Shown: positions 1 through 12,700 of the stretch, in pieces | Layout: every line of letters begins with the position of its first letter | Numbering within the stretch: position 1 is the stretch's first letter | DNA from: Micractinium sp. NFX-FRZ | Taxonomy: Eukaryota > Chlorophyta > Trebouxiophyceae > Chlorellales > Chlorellaceae | Direction: 5' to 3' | DNA length: 64,000 bases | Assembly (NCBI GenBank): GCA_029339195.1 | Contig: JAPTJF010000077.1 | Coordinates: 62,001-126,000 of the forward strand | Translations under genes and position numbers: made by a program | The notes under the pieces: model-generated | What the model was told of the DNA's origin: nothing | Database searches by the model: none | Seen by the model: only the letters and a program-made list of their open reading frames with translations

Positions 1-229
1 TGGCGCCAGTGGCACGCACCGCAGCGCCGCGCTCCATCAGTGCGTACACCTCTGTAAGGAGTAGGAGGGCAGGAGGCATGCCAGGGAGACGCCGAAGGTG
101 ACGACGGTGTGCAGTGCAGCTGGGAAGACGGGTGCGAATGGCGAGCAGCAGGCAAGCATGTGGTACAGCCTGATCCAGCAATCAATCAGCGCTACTGGAG
201 GCATCATCCACGCACCCTGCAAGCAAGAT

Positions 230-261
<32 letters not shown>

Positions 262-1906
262 GCACACGCCACACAGCATACCTGCGGGCGAGCGCACCAC
301 CCACTCCGAGAGCCCCTCCACGTGCACGCCGCGCCGCTTGTCCTCCCGCACCACCAGGTTCGAGCTCTCCGGCTTCAGCAGGTCGGAGATGACCTGCGTC
401 CAGCAAGCGGAGTGCATATGTGCAGAAGGCATGTGAGGACGCCAGGGGCTGGGAGCAGCGACCAGAGTTGCACAAGGCTAGTTGGTGCAGGATGTAGGAG
501 CATCTCACAGCATGGCTGCAGCACAAATCCGCCCAGCAGCTGCCACAGCAGAGATAGCAGGCTACTTGCATACCGCAGCAAACACGGCGCTCTGCCAATG
601 GACAGCTCGCAGCGGCTCCTGATCTTCAGGCAGCCTTCCTGCCTGCGGGCCTCAGCCTCATCTTGCAGCCAAGGTCCAGCTACCCCACTCTCACCGCAGC
701 ACCCTGACCAAACTCCCACGCACCCAGGGCATGACCGCAAACCACCCTGCACCTACCTCATTGTAGATCTGCAGGTAGGACGCACGCACGAGGAACTTGC
801 AGCGCTGAGCGCCGGTGTCGCGCTGAATGTGGTCAAACACGTCCTCAATGGCGCGCGGGATGATACCGCGTGCCGGCCCGGACCGCGCCCCCTCCATTGT
901 GTACGTCTTGCCTGTGCCCGTTTGCCCATAGGCAATGATGGAGGCGTTGTAGCCCTGTTTGTGGTGCGTCGGGGTGGGGAGGGAGCAGGGGCAGGGAGGC
1001 ACACCGATGAGAGCGGCGGCGCAGCGGGGCGGCGGCAGGCATAGGTTGCCTAAAAGCCCGACACGCAATCATAATTAGCCACCTAGGTCTATGCCATCCA
1101 GCAAGCAACATCTGCCTAGTCAGCCAACAAAGGTCCAGATCACATGTTGTGCTGGGGGTGCACACCTGCAGCACATTGTGCACGGCACTGCGCGCCGACT
1201 GCGCATACACATCCTCCTGGGTGCAGCTCGGGTCGTAGACGCGGTCAAACCCGAAGCGGTAGCTGTTGTACACCTGCGGGAACAACAGTGTGTTGGGGGT
1301 CGGCAGTGGCATGAGGGCCTGCAGGTGAGGTGCATGCACGTGCCTCGTGGCCTCCCAAACCTGCCGCGGCTGCTGTACAAGGCAGACGCGAACGCAAGAG
1401 CACCCATCCGCCTCCAAAACCAGGCACATATATTCACGTGTGTTCCCCTGACTCACTCACAATGCCATTCTCCACACCATTGTTGCTCAGCGCCGACAGG
1501 TTCTCCGACAGCGTCACCACCTGGGACGGCTGCCCAGGCCCGATGAGCACCGCGTTTTCAAAGGGGCGGAAACCTTGCATCTCCCGCGGCAGCGGCGGGC
1601 GCACGCGCACCACCACCTGCGGACGAGAAGCGGCAATTTGAGACAGCAAGCAGTCAGAGTGCAGCGGGGACACGGTAGGAGAAGCAGCACGCAGGCACCC
1701 GCCACCTTGCCTGCCGCCGCCGCCTGTCGCGGACTGGTCTCTGGCCCCGTGCGCACCTTGACCGCATCCTCCTCCCCATCCAGCGGCGGCTCCGAGTCGT
1801 CAAAAGGCTCTTCGACGCCCTCCGGCTGCTCCACGGCCGGCGGGGCGTCTGCCTGCTCAGCCTCGGCGTCGTCCCCCCAGCCCACGTTGGGAAAGACGCG
1901 GTGCAT
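1..1906 (-). CDS. Kinesin-like motor protein, N-terminal part (runs off left edge)
   Basis: This is a microtubule-dependent ATPase motor. Six coding exons can be joined in phase on the minus strand: 1906-1757, 1616-1461, 1273-1166, 954-757, 393-282 and 51-1, about 259 residues in all. An acidic leader of about 50 residues starts [10 protein letters not shown]. The motor core follows: VVVRVRPPL (strand beta1), FGFDRVYDP, the P-loop [15 protein letters not shown], then [15 protein letters not shown] and [14 protein letters not shown]. The sixth exon ([17 protein letters not shown]) reaches the segment just before switch I; switch I, switch II, neck and tail lie outside the window. The start is the first ATG before a clean coding run, and an AAE14 gene diverges from it. 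The intron at 281-52 holds a CAG repeat. The motor family is certain; the subfamily cannot be decided without the tail. Confidence 0.93.
239..263. repeat. (CAG)n microsatellite
   Basis: About eight CAG/GCA units follow a short ATC run inside a kinesin intron. The reading frames through it (poly-Gln or poly-Cys) are artefacts of the repeat and not coding exons. Confidence 0.9.
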
Positions 1907-2337
1907 TTTTGAGGTGGTCTAGGGAGCCCAGAGGTGGTCTAGAGGGCCGGCCACTGCGGCGGAAGTTCAGAAACGCTCCACCCTCTCGTCCTGAAGGGCG
2001 CTGGGCGCCTTGCCGAGCTGCGATTGGACTCCACAACCGCGACGCCAAGCCCTCCTGACCTCAGCTGTTGAACCGTGTTTGCCGCCCGAGCCCAGCATGC
2101 AAATCACTGCCAAAGCGGCTTTCACGTGGCGGCTGGATGAGGCACCTGGATGAGCGATTTCCCCGTCTCTCTTGTTCCGTTTCACCCTCTGGGCCCACCC
2201 CCATGCCCCCCTTCACAGCATGAATGCTCCCCAGCCCCTCCCAGCCAGCAAAATTGTCCTCCTCGCTTCCCTGCCTGACGCACTGTGCTCTGTGTCGGTC
2301 AGCGACTGGGTGAAAGAGCAGGCACCCTGAGAGCCCG
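1907..2337. promoter_or_regulatory. Divergent kinesin/AAE14 intergenic region
   Basis: These 431 bp separate the divergent start codons of the kinesin and AAE14 genes. They must hold both 5' UTRs and promoters. No TATA box or recognisable motif stands out. A short repeated phrase (gaggtggtctag) occurs twice at about 1911-1942. Confidence 0.5.
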
Positions 2338-5300
2338 GTGAACCCGCCCCCCGACTCTCCTATGGCCCACATCACCGGATATGTGCATGCGGCGGCGGCC
2401 GCCACCGCCGGCGCCAGCAACAGCAGCGGCACTCCTGCCCCGCCCCTCTTCCTCTGCGAGGGCCGCGCCACCACCGCAGCGGACGCCTCCCGCCGTGTGG
2501 CTACCCTGGCCGCGGCCATGACCCAGCGCTTGGGCATGCAGGTGCGCTGCCGATGACAAGGCCAGCTGCCGTGCCAGCAACCCAGCCCCAGCCCCACTCT
2601 CACCTGCCTCCCTGGCCCTCCGGCCTTTCACCTCGCAGCCTGCGCTGAGCCACGCATCACTGACCCACCACCCCAATGTCGCCCCATCTGGCCAGCAGGT
2701 TGGCGACCGCGTGTGCCTGGCAGCCCTGGCTACAGACCACTGCCTGGAGGCGCTGCTGGCAGTCGCAGCCGCCGGCGGCATCGCAGCCCCTCTCAACTGG
2801 CGCTGGGGTGCGGCCGAGGCTGCGGGCGCAGCGGTGCTGGTGGGCGCACGCCTGCTGGCCGCTGACGCCGCCTGCCTGCGCTTTGCGCTGGCGCTGGCGG
2901 CCGCTGCGCCACCTGGCGTCCTCACCGGCCTCCTCCTGCTGGGCCCGCCCTCCTCCTTCCAAGAAGCCGACCTGGCGGCAGCGCAGGCGCTGGGCCTCAC
3001 CCCCGCGTTTGCCGACGCCCTCATTGGCGCCACCCACGGTGCCAGCCTGGCGCTGCGCAGCGCCCCCGGCAACGCAGCACTCATCGTCTACACCTCAGGT
3101 GGGAACGGGCGGGGCAGCATACTGGTGCAGCTTGCGGTGTCCTTCATCTGCGCCTCACTTCTGGAGCGTCTCCGGATGGCATGGCGTGAACACTCCTGGG
3201 CTTACTGCACCCCGCCCCGCTCACCGTGCCACACTCTCGTTGAACCGCCGCTGCAGGCACCACCGGCAAGCCCAAGGGGGTGGCGCTCACCCACTCAGCC
3301 CTGCACTCCCAGTCCATGGCCAAGCTGCTGACGGTGAGGGGAGGGTGGGCGTGGGGATGGGGCAGAAAAGGAGACCTGGTGAAGAGCAGGCAGGCAGGCA
3401 GGCAGGCAGGCAAGATGTTTGTTTGGAGCCGTGCTCTAAGCTGCTTGCACCGCCCAAGCTACGCCAGCTTTTATACCCGTTCCTCGCCCGGTCCCTCGCC
3501 CGCTTGATGCTGCTCCTGCCACTCCCTCAGCCTGCCGCTGCTAGCGGAGGCCCTCACCCGCTCCAGCTGCTGCCGCCCCCACCCTCATCCCCCCCTGCAG
3601 TGCGGCTACTCTGCTGCCGACGTCTACCTGCACGCCGCCCCTCTCTTCCACATCGGCGGCATCTCCTCGGCCCTCGCCATGCTGGCGGCGGGCGCCCGCC
3701 ATGTCTTCCTGCCGCGCTTTGATGGGCCCGCCCTGCTGGCCGCCATCCAGCAGCACGGGGTGACCAGCTTCATAGCAGGTGGGTGGGGTGGCGCAGTCGG
3801 GGTGGGCGGGCTGCTAGTGCACTGTGGGGCAGGCTGGGTGGGGTGCTGCGGGCGGGGGTGTGTGGGGCAAGCGGCTTGCAGTGCACCCTCGGGCGGGATG
3901 GTCTGGGGATGGACAACTCCTTGGGTACGGTCACCGGCCTGGCTTCCTGCAGACCACCGGCCCTAGCACCACAGGGCTTCCCTGTCTCACGGGTTTGCTT
4001 CCAGTGGACAGCATGGCTCAAATGCCGCACCGCACCTGCCTCCCCACCCTGCAGTGCCCGCCATGGTGGCAGACATGCTGGCAGCCGCCAGCTCAGCAGG
4101 CATCCCCGCCCTGCCCTCCATCACCCGCATACTCGTGGGCGGAGGCGGCATGTCCCCTGCCTTGCAGCAGGGCCTGGCGGCACTGTGCCCGGCGGCCACC
4201 GTGCACACGGCATACGGCATGACCGAAGGCGCCTCCTCCCTCACCTTCCGCACGCTCTGGGGCCCGTCTAACAGCAGCAGCGGCGCGGCAGGTGGAACGT
4301 CGGCTTCCGGCGCGCCCGGTGGCGTGTGCGTCGGTCGCCCGCCGCCGGGCATTGAGCTTGCCATCTACACCCCGCCGGCTGGCGACGCTGGCGCTGGCGC
4401 CGGCAGCGGCACTGGCACCCACAGCAGCACCGGCACCAGTAGCGGCGGCGGCAGCGCTGGGGGGCGCATCCAGCTGGCGGGGGAGGGGGAGGTGCTCACC
4501 CGAGGGCCTCACACCATGCTGGGGTACTGGGATGACGAGGACGCGACAGCTGCCGCCCAGCTGCCCGGCGGCTGGCTGCGCACCGGCGACCTTGGCTGCC
4601 TGAGGCAGGGTGAGTGGGGAGCAGGGCTCTGGGGGAGCCGTTTCGCACGTTGAGAGGGCGCAGTGCGGCTCTCCAAGCCCTGCTCCATTGCTGTCCGGGA
4701 GGCCACATGCCTGCAACCTTGTCTGTGTAATCTGGACGCGGCAGAAGCTGACGCCATTTGCCGATCCCATTTGCCCTGCCCACAAGCCTTGGACCTTGAA
4801 GCGAATTGCCTGCCCTGCCCACCCTCCTTGAACCTTGACGCGAACCCGCTGCCCTGCCCACCTTCCTTTTAAACCCTCCTGCCTGAGCGATGCGCACTGC
4901 TGCCTCACGCCCCGCTGCAGGCCAGCTGTGGCTGATGGGGCGAGCCAAGGACATGATCAAGAGCGGCGGCGAGAATGTGCATGCCTGGGAGGTGGAGCGG
5001 GCCCTGGGCAGCCACCCGGCGGTGGCGCTGGCGGCAGTGGTGGGCGCGGCAGACTGGCGGCTAGGGGAGGCGGTGGCAGCGGCGGTGGTGCTGCGCCCGG
5101 GCTGGCGCTGGGCTGGGGAAGGCTGCCAGGTGTTGCTGACGCGGCAGCGCGGCGGGCAGCACCTGGGGGAGGGTGGTGCCCCTCTGACCCAGGCCCAGGT
5201 GGCACAGTCGGCGCTGGCGGCTGCGGCTGCAGTGATGCGCCCCGTCGGTCTCGGCGGAGGCAGCGGTGGAGAAGCGGTGGTGGAGGAGGAGGAGCGGCAG

Positions 5301-5837
5301 GAGGAGCGGCGGGAAGCCGGCGGGGTTACGTACGCTGAAGACTTGGGCAGCACGCTGCTGCAGCGTGGCCCCTCCAGGAGTGCAAATAGCTACGGGCTGC
5401 ACGGCGCTGCAGGTGGCCTCATGGCAGCCCTGGCAGACCGCCCACCCAGCGAGCGGCAGCCCAGCAGCGCGCTGCAGCAGCTGACGGCTGTGGCGGCTGG
5501 GCTTCAGTATGCAGTGGCGGCGGCGGGCGCCGCCAGCCAGGGCCGCACCACCAGCGGCAGCGGCAGCAGCAGCAGCGGGGGCAATCAAGCTGAAACCGAG
5601 GGCCAAGCGGTGGATGGGCGGGCGCTGCAGGAGCACTGCCGAGCAGCCGGGCTGGCAGGCTTTAAGCTGCCACGTGTCTTCCTGCACTGCCACACGGCAG
5701 CCGCCTCGGCTGCCCCGCCTGGCAGCGGCCGGCTGGTGCTCCCACTCAACTCCACCGGCAAAGTGGTCAAGCACTTGGTGCGGGAGACAGTGCAGCAGCA
5801 CATGGCGGCGGCCAGTGCACCGCGCTCGCGGCTCTGA
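2338..5837 (+). CDS. AAE14: o-Succinylbenzoate-CoA ligase (AAE14), phylloquinone biosynthesis
   Basis: This AMP-forming acyl-CoA ligase activates o-succinylbenzoate to its CoA ester in vitamin K1 (phylloquinone) synthesis. Six exons join in phase: 2338-2541, 2699-3098, 3257-3333, 3601-3778, 4055-4609 and 4921-5837, giving about 768-776 residues. Plant AAE14 landmarks appear in order: AAPLNWRW; the AMP-binding P-loop [11 protein letters not shown] split across exons 2/3; [56 protein letters not shown]; and a C-terminal AGFKLPR...STGKV with the catalytic lysine region. It is longer than plant AAE14 because of Gly/Ser/Ala-rich insertions (about 4285-4460 and 5100-5600). The start is either 2338 or the in-frame ATG at 2362. 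No plastid transit peptide is evident, and the chain ends in SRL, a peroxisomal PTS1-type tripeptide. Confidence 0.93.
3386..3412. repeat. (GGCA)n microsatellite
   Basis: Five to six GGCA/CAGG units lie in an AAE14 intron. Similar short runs occur in introns near 11205-11290, 28306-28326, 31815-31838 and 54400-54420. Confidence 0.85.
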
Positions 5838-6708
5838 AGCAGCACATTGGAGCACGCCCCGCCTGCGACGCTTACCCAGCCGGGCTAGTTTGCAGCGCAG
5901 GTGGCCTGCCCACAGTTTTGGTACCTCTTCCTTCAGTTTCAACCCCTCTGGCCCACCCACTTGTGTCTGTGCATACATCAACCCATCCCGTGCCGCCCAT
6001 CAGCGCACATTTTGTTCCTCTCAGTTTCGCCAGCCCCTCCTTTTGAATAGCGCACACCTTTCCAAACGCCTGGCACTCCGTTCTAACGCATCATGTTGTA
6101 TATCCCTTTTAAAAATCGACGCTTGTGTGCGACACAATGCGTGCTCTCTAACCGACAGCAAGGGGACCAGCAACGCTGAAAACTGGGGACAGCACATTCA
6201 ACCAGGGGACCGCGAGATAGGGGCGACGTTTGGATGCAGGGCATTGAGGGACGAGGACAGCGGTGGTGCTGGGCATGGGCAAAGGAGGGCAGGAATGCAC
6301 ATGGGATGCGGTGGGGGCGACTGATGGCAAGTAGGAGGCGACTGCCAGGGAGGGGGCGCGCTATGGTCGTTATGGCGCGGAATAAAGAATGAATACGCCC
6401 GTTGGGGGCTGCTGTGCGTACGTTCTGTCAACACAGTTCTCGAATGGGGCACCCAGGAGACAGCAACGGGTGAAGGGGAAGGGGCAACGTGGGAGGCACT
6501 CGCATGAAGGGGTGAGGACGAGGTGAGGACATGGTGGTTCAAGCGTGATAAGGGCGGCACACACATGGCTTCCGAGGAGGGCTGAAAGTGCCTGCAGTAG
6601 CACCACGGGTGCCGTCTGCTACGCACATCATGCAGCCAGGCGGTGCCCTGCAGCAGGGCCCTCTGAGCTACACGGCTGGGGCCAAAGCCCCCGCTGTGCC
6701 GGCCCTCA
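5838..6708. other. Convergent 3' spacer
   Basis: This stretch lies between the stop codons of AAE14 (+) and the tweety-like gene (-). It is less GC-rich than the coding DNA and presumably holds both 3' UTRs. An AATAAA string is present at 6381, but in plus orientation. No TGTAA signal and no credible ORF were seen. Confidence 0.5.
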
Positions 6709-9700
6709 CTAGGCCACAACGTACGTGCCCGTGGGGCCTACCGCCTGGGTGGGGGGCGCTTCGTAGGCGTCCGAGACCTTGTTGGGGGCGGGCCCCTCTG
6801 CCGAGGGGTTCTTCCACAGCACGGCGCCGCCGGGGAGGGCGCCGATGTCGGAGCGCCGCTTCTGCAGGGCGGTTGGTGGGGGGAGGCGATGCGGGGCAGG
6901 GTGAGGGTGAGGTTGCCCTGTGTGCCAGGTGTGCCCTGTGTGCTAGGTCGCCCTGGCCCTGGGCCTGAAAATTGGGCAGCTCAACAAAGTTGCCTGCAAG
7001 CCACAGATGCCAACTAAAGTGCAAGCTCCCACACTCCCTGGGTTCCGGCAAGCAGCCTCACGTGCTGCCCCTGTCCACTTCCCGCCCACCCTGCCTGCCT
7101 CCCACCCCAGATTCCCGCCCACCCCACTGTCCACCTCCCGCCCCCACCCGTGCCCCCCCACCTTGCGCATGGTCAGGGCGTATTTGACGATGCGCGCGCT
7201 GGACAGCAGGGCGAGCACAAAGCTCAGGCAGCCCGCTACGGTCCAGGCCACCCACATGTCGTAGGCCGACTCTTGCAGGGTGCAGCAGCTGCAGGCGGTA
7301 GGAGTTCATTGAGAATGGAGGTAAATATTCAAGGAAGGGGTGCACAGTGGGGTGGGCATGTCGTGGGCCGACTCTTGCAGGGTGCAGCAGCTGCAGGCAG
7401 GCCCATGGAGGCACGTTTCCTTCATTGCACATTAGGGCGGGGCACGTACAATGTCTCCGAACCTTCCAGTGCCTATACCACCCCAACATATCTCCAGCCC
7501 CCTCCCCGTCCCTCTCCCCACCCAGCTCACATGTACTCCTTCACGCCGTGGTATAGAGTCTGCACCCTGTCGGGGTCGGCAATCTCCGTCAGGTTGCCCA
7601 CTGCAGGGAAGGAGGGAGGGAGGTGCATGGACGGCAGCATGAGCGGCGGCATGGGCCAGTGCTGGCAGCCTCCCAATCGTCATCATCACAACAGTGGGGG
7701 CCTTCTGAGGTGCACAGAAGGGCCGCTACCGGCGAGCCCGCTGCCATCCAACCCCTGCAGGCACGCCAGCCAGCCCGCCGCCCCCTTGCCTGCATTCTTG
7801 AGCGCCCCGATGGCGGTGCCCGTCACGGTCAGCGCGCCGGCGAAGGCTGGAGGGAGCGCTGCCTGGAGCTGCACAGCAGGGGCAGCGCGGCAGAGGAGGG
7901 GCAGGCAGCTGTTCAGTGCTCTGAAGGACCAGTTGCAACGACAGAAGGGCCAGACAGTTGTGTCATAACGACCAGTAACCCACAGCACAAGAACCCGACG
8001 GCTGGTGTGGTGCTCCGAAGCACCAGTGGTGACGGCCGGAGAGGGGAGAGGAGAGAGCAGAGCACCAAAGGGGCGGGCGGGCGGCTGTGCCAGGCGGGAG
8101 GGTGCACGGTAAGCCTTGGCGGTTGCGGGGCGGGGTGGAGCTCGCCTCTTATGGAAGCGGCTGTCGGGCAAGGGCAGCCGTCCAGAGGTGGAGGCTCACC
8201 TGTGGACTGTTTGCGATTGCCACCAGCCTGTCAGCTCCATCGCCAAGTCCCTGCAAGACATAAGTTGCCGTACCGTTGTCAGACCAGGCTCCCTTGCCAT
8301 ATGGGCGGGCAAGCAGGAAGGGGCGGCACTGGGATGCCGTGCCTGAGCCTTTGTGCTCCCATCCAGAAATGTGGTGCAGCTGGCCGCCCAACCGTGCATG
8401 ACCGACAGGGTGTGGCTTGCCAGCACCGCCTGCATCGTGCACCTCACCCCCCACACCTGCAGTATGCGGGAGATGGACGCCCCTGCCTCCTGGGAGTCCT
8501 CTGGCAGGGCTGGCAGGTACTCGGCCCCTGCCACTGTCGTCGCTGCATCCGTCACGTTGGCGTTGCCCTGCCCAATGTACACCTTGACGAGGAAGACGGC
8601 CTGGGGGGAGGCGGGCAGGGAGGGGTGGGGTGGGGCGCAGTGGAGCGGGGCGGGGCAGTCGAGTCAGCGAGGCAATGGGGGAAGCAAGGCAAGGTGAGGT
8701 GCATATGAGGGCAGGAGGGGTACAGGGCCAGGAGTGGAGGAAGGGGAGGGCGGGGATGCCTCCATCGTTGAGATCAGGAGAGAGGACGCGCATTGAGAAC
8801 ATGGGGCGGGGTTAGGACTGCCCGATGTACACCTCGACGAGAAACACGGCCTGGGGCGGAGAGAAATCGAGGCAAGGGAAGGGGATGCACGCCATGCTGA
8901 CATGGAAAGCGGCCTGAGGGGCACGCCGTCGGCGCACGCCCTGCCGGCGGCGACCACGGGACACACAACCGCGTTGCCCACCCGCTCGGCCCTCAACAGA
9001 TTCCAACAGCCTGGGCACCCCAACACCCGCAATCCGCGAGGGCTGCTGACGCAATGCACAGCAGGTGCACGGGGAGCACCAAATGGGGGTGGCCAAATGG
9101 GGGTGGCGGGGTGGGGTGAGGTGAGGTGGTGTGTGTGTGGGGCTGGCTGGCTCTAAAGGTGGTGGTGGCATGTGTGGTTGGCTGGCTGGCTGGCTCACCA
9201 GGTTGCCCCACTTGGAGTTGCCGGCCTTGTGGTTGGCATAGGCCACTGCATAGCTCTCCGCGTACAGGCAGGCGTCGCCAGAGACGACATACACACCATT
9301 CAGCAGGCCTGACGTGGCAGGGGGGGCGTTGGGGAGCAGGGCAGTGGGGGTGGGGTGGTGTGGGGCAGGAACAGGGGCCTGGGGCCATGCGCGCAACCCA
9401 AACCCAGGCGTGAGACAGGTCAGGCTTGTAGGCGCGCAAGCGCAGCCAAGACTAGACAGGTTTGTGATGTGCTGTTGCCCAAGGAAATACAACGTGATCA
9501 AAAGCTCTGCAGATAGCTTTGCGGTCTCCCTGCCCACCAGCAGCATCAGCAGAGTCGCAGTGAGTCAAGGCAAGACCGTCAGGACTGCTGTCCGCCTGAC
9601 ACCCCACCTTTGGCTTCCACCAACCAAATCTCACGCTATCCCAGTCACATCCCCACCCTGCGCCCAGCAGCATGAGCAGCATGGTGGCGACGTGCCACAG

Positions 9701-12700
9701 CAGGGCCGAAGTCGACCCTGCCCCAAAAACATAACCGCTGTTGCACCGCCTCACCCGTACCCAGCAGCATATGAGCAGCATGGCAATATGCCACAGCAGG
9801 GCCGAAGTCGACCCTGCCCCTTGACATCACCGCTGTTGCACACCGCCTCAACCGTGCCCAGCAGCATGAGCACCGCACCAATGAGCCAAAGCAGGGCCAT
9901 CAGGCAAGCTGTTTGCTCCCCACCAGCATGCCACGCAGGGCCAAACGTGGACCTGCCCCTCAACAGAGCAGACGGCTATTGCTTACCCGTGCCCAGCAGC
10001 ATGAGCAGCGCAGAAACGTGCCAAATCAAGGCCAGACACAACCCTGCCCCTTGAACATGAATGCGCCTCACCCGTGCCCAGCAGCATGAGCAGCGCGACA
10101 ACCAGCCAGAGCAGGGCCACCAGTAAGGCGGTGGTCTTGACCCACGTCATAAACCACACGGCCAGGGCGGTGACGGCGGCCAGCAGGATGAGCACGCCAA
10201 ACAGCACTGCGGGGAGGAAGGAGAAGGGGTGGTTTAAGGGTAGGGTAGGGTTTTGATGCAAGGGCGGAAGAGGGAGGGGAGGGAGGCGCGTGCGGCTGGC
10301 GGGCAAACGGCTGTAGGCGGTGGGAAGGAGGAATCAGGCGCGTGGTTCAGCAGTACGTGAGCGGCCAGCAACAGTGCGGTAGCAAGGCACAGGCAGGCAG
10401 CAGGCAGCAGCCCACCCCTGGCCCCTGCAGCAGGGGCGGCCAGCCGCATGACACACATGGAAGTTTTCACGGCATTTTCGTGCTGTGTCAGCCCAACAGG
10501 GAGGTTGGAACGAACCTGCAATGGGGATGAAGCGCCACTTGTTCTCCAGAGCCAGGGTTGGGGGCTTGAAGTCGCTCTCAATATCTGTGATGGTCTGCAG
10601 GCAGTGCGGTGTGCACCATCACCGGCTTCACGCTTCTGAGGTGCCAGGTGGCTTGCGGGTGGAAAGCACAAGCCGGGGGGCAGCAGGCAGCCTTGCATGC
10701 AGCCGATGGGGACTGCTCCAGCGCCAGGCGGCGGTTGGAAGGTGGCTGGCATGGGGAGCGGGCTCGCCCAGCAACACTGCCACCAGGTGTGGGACACCAG
10801 TGCAATACAAAGGCGGCCCTTTAAAGGCTCCCCGTTTGTTTTACGTCATGATCTCCGCGTCACCCCACACACCCCGCTCTCATGCCAAGCCTTCCCAACC
10901 CACGAAGCTCGAGCCCACCCCTCCCAGTCAGGCTCACATTGTTCACCGACTCCTTCAGAAAGTCGATGGCCGCCTGCAGCCCTTCCGGCGCCTTGGCCAG
11001 CGCAGCGGGCACGCCGGCCAGGCCGGTGGCAATGTCCTGGGCAGTCGTGGTCGACACCCCCGGCAGGTCCTCCAGCGCAGCTATCACGGCTGCGGGCACA
11101 CGCGGGTCAGGGCGGGAGGGGGGAGGGAGGGAAGGAGGGGGCGGGGCGGGGCGTGGGGAGGGGTGCGTTGCTGGCGGGCCCACGGTGCGATGAAGGGAGG
11201 TGGCGCAGGCAGGCAGGCAGGCAGGTAGGCCGGCGAGATGGCCGGCAGGCGGGCAGGCGGGCAGGCGAAAAGGCAGGCGGGCAGACATACGCACGAGTAA
11301 CATTGCACATGCACGCGAGTGGGCAGGGGCAGGCATGCCTGGCGGGACGGGGCGGTACAAGCTGGCGCCCCCCGGCAGCCACCCCTCGGCAGCCCCTCCC
11401 CCTGCCTGGCTGCACCCCCAGCAAGTGTGCCCCCTGCAAGCGTGCCCCCGGCAGCCGGCCGCTCCCCTGCTTGCACCCCTGGCAGTTTGTGGCACCTGCT
11501 TGGTTCTGGGACAGCACCAGGGAGGCATTGGTCAGCTGCTGGCTCTCTCCTTCCAGGGTCTGCAGAGCGCCGATGCTGCCCTCCACCTGCGGGGCAGGGC
11601 AGACGGCGGGTGAAGGGGGCAGCGCATGTGGAGGGCGGGAGGTGCAGGGAAGGGGGGTTTGCCGGCCCCTCCAGGTTCTCAACTGGGCGGATCTCCCACC
11701 AGCATGCAAGGAGTTGCGTTGCGGCTATGTGTCCGGCTCTTGCTGGAGGCCAGTCACCCCGGATCCTTCCGCCCCACCCAACCACCACAAACCCCCTGTG
11801 CAGCTGCCAACCGCCGTATGAAGCACCTCCTCTGCCCGCCACTTGTTGCTCTGTGCATGACCCAGGCCCGCAGCCCCAAACCCTCGCGCCGCTGCAAACC
11901 AGACCGCCTGCCCCAGACCCACCCCCCGTGCCGCTCTCAACCAGAAGGCCAGTTACGGCCGCCCCCCCTGTGTGCCCACCTTGCTCTGTCCATCAATCGA
12001 CGGCGATCACCCCAAACCTCTTTGCTCCTGCTTTACCTTCCCAAACCCTGTGCCGTTACTGCCGTTACCAACAGCCGCAACAGCCGCCCCTTGTGCCCAC
12101 CTTGCCCTGGTGCGCAATCGGGGCAGTCACTTCACCCCCCCCCCTCCCTGCAACCTTTGCCGCTATGCACAGCACCCAACCCCTCGGCGCTCTCAACCAG
12201 AAGGCCAGTTACGGCCGCCGCCCCCCGTGCCCACCTTGCTCTGCGCATCGTCCACCAGTTGCCAAAAGTCGCTGACCGTGTCATCCGTGAGGTTGATGCT
12301 GGCAGCCAGGCCCCAGGCGGAGACGCCCACCACGGCGAGGGCGAGGGCGATGTAGAATGCCCAGAAGAAGGTGCGCCAGCTGCACGCCTTCTTGTGCCGC
12401 CAGGAGTTGGAGCCGAGGGCAGGGAAGGGGTAGAGGCTGTAGGGGCTGGACTGCAGGCGGGCGGGCGGGCGGGCGGGCAGGGTGGGGTGGGACAGCAGGT
12501 CAGGGGTGGGTCGGCAGGTGGGGCAACAGAAGAAGTGAGGAGACCAGGCGTGAGTCCCTGCTGGCACCCCGCTGGCAGCAACGACACCCTGTGTAATACA
12601 TGTGTGTGCGCCGGGGGCAGGCCACCAGGCCAGCCGCCTTGCTGCGCTCTGCCCGGCCGGTGCCAGGCAGCTTCCCTTACAACGAAACTCTGCACTGTGC

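Noticed and set aside
9600..10110. Repeated 'spacer-like' units suggesting a CRISPR array
   Set aside because: Units are degenerate, spacing varies from 87 to 134 bp, there are no conserved direct repeats with unique spacers, and the core is a copied exon end in a eukaryotic gene.
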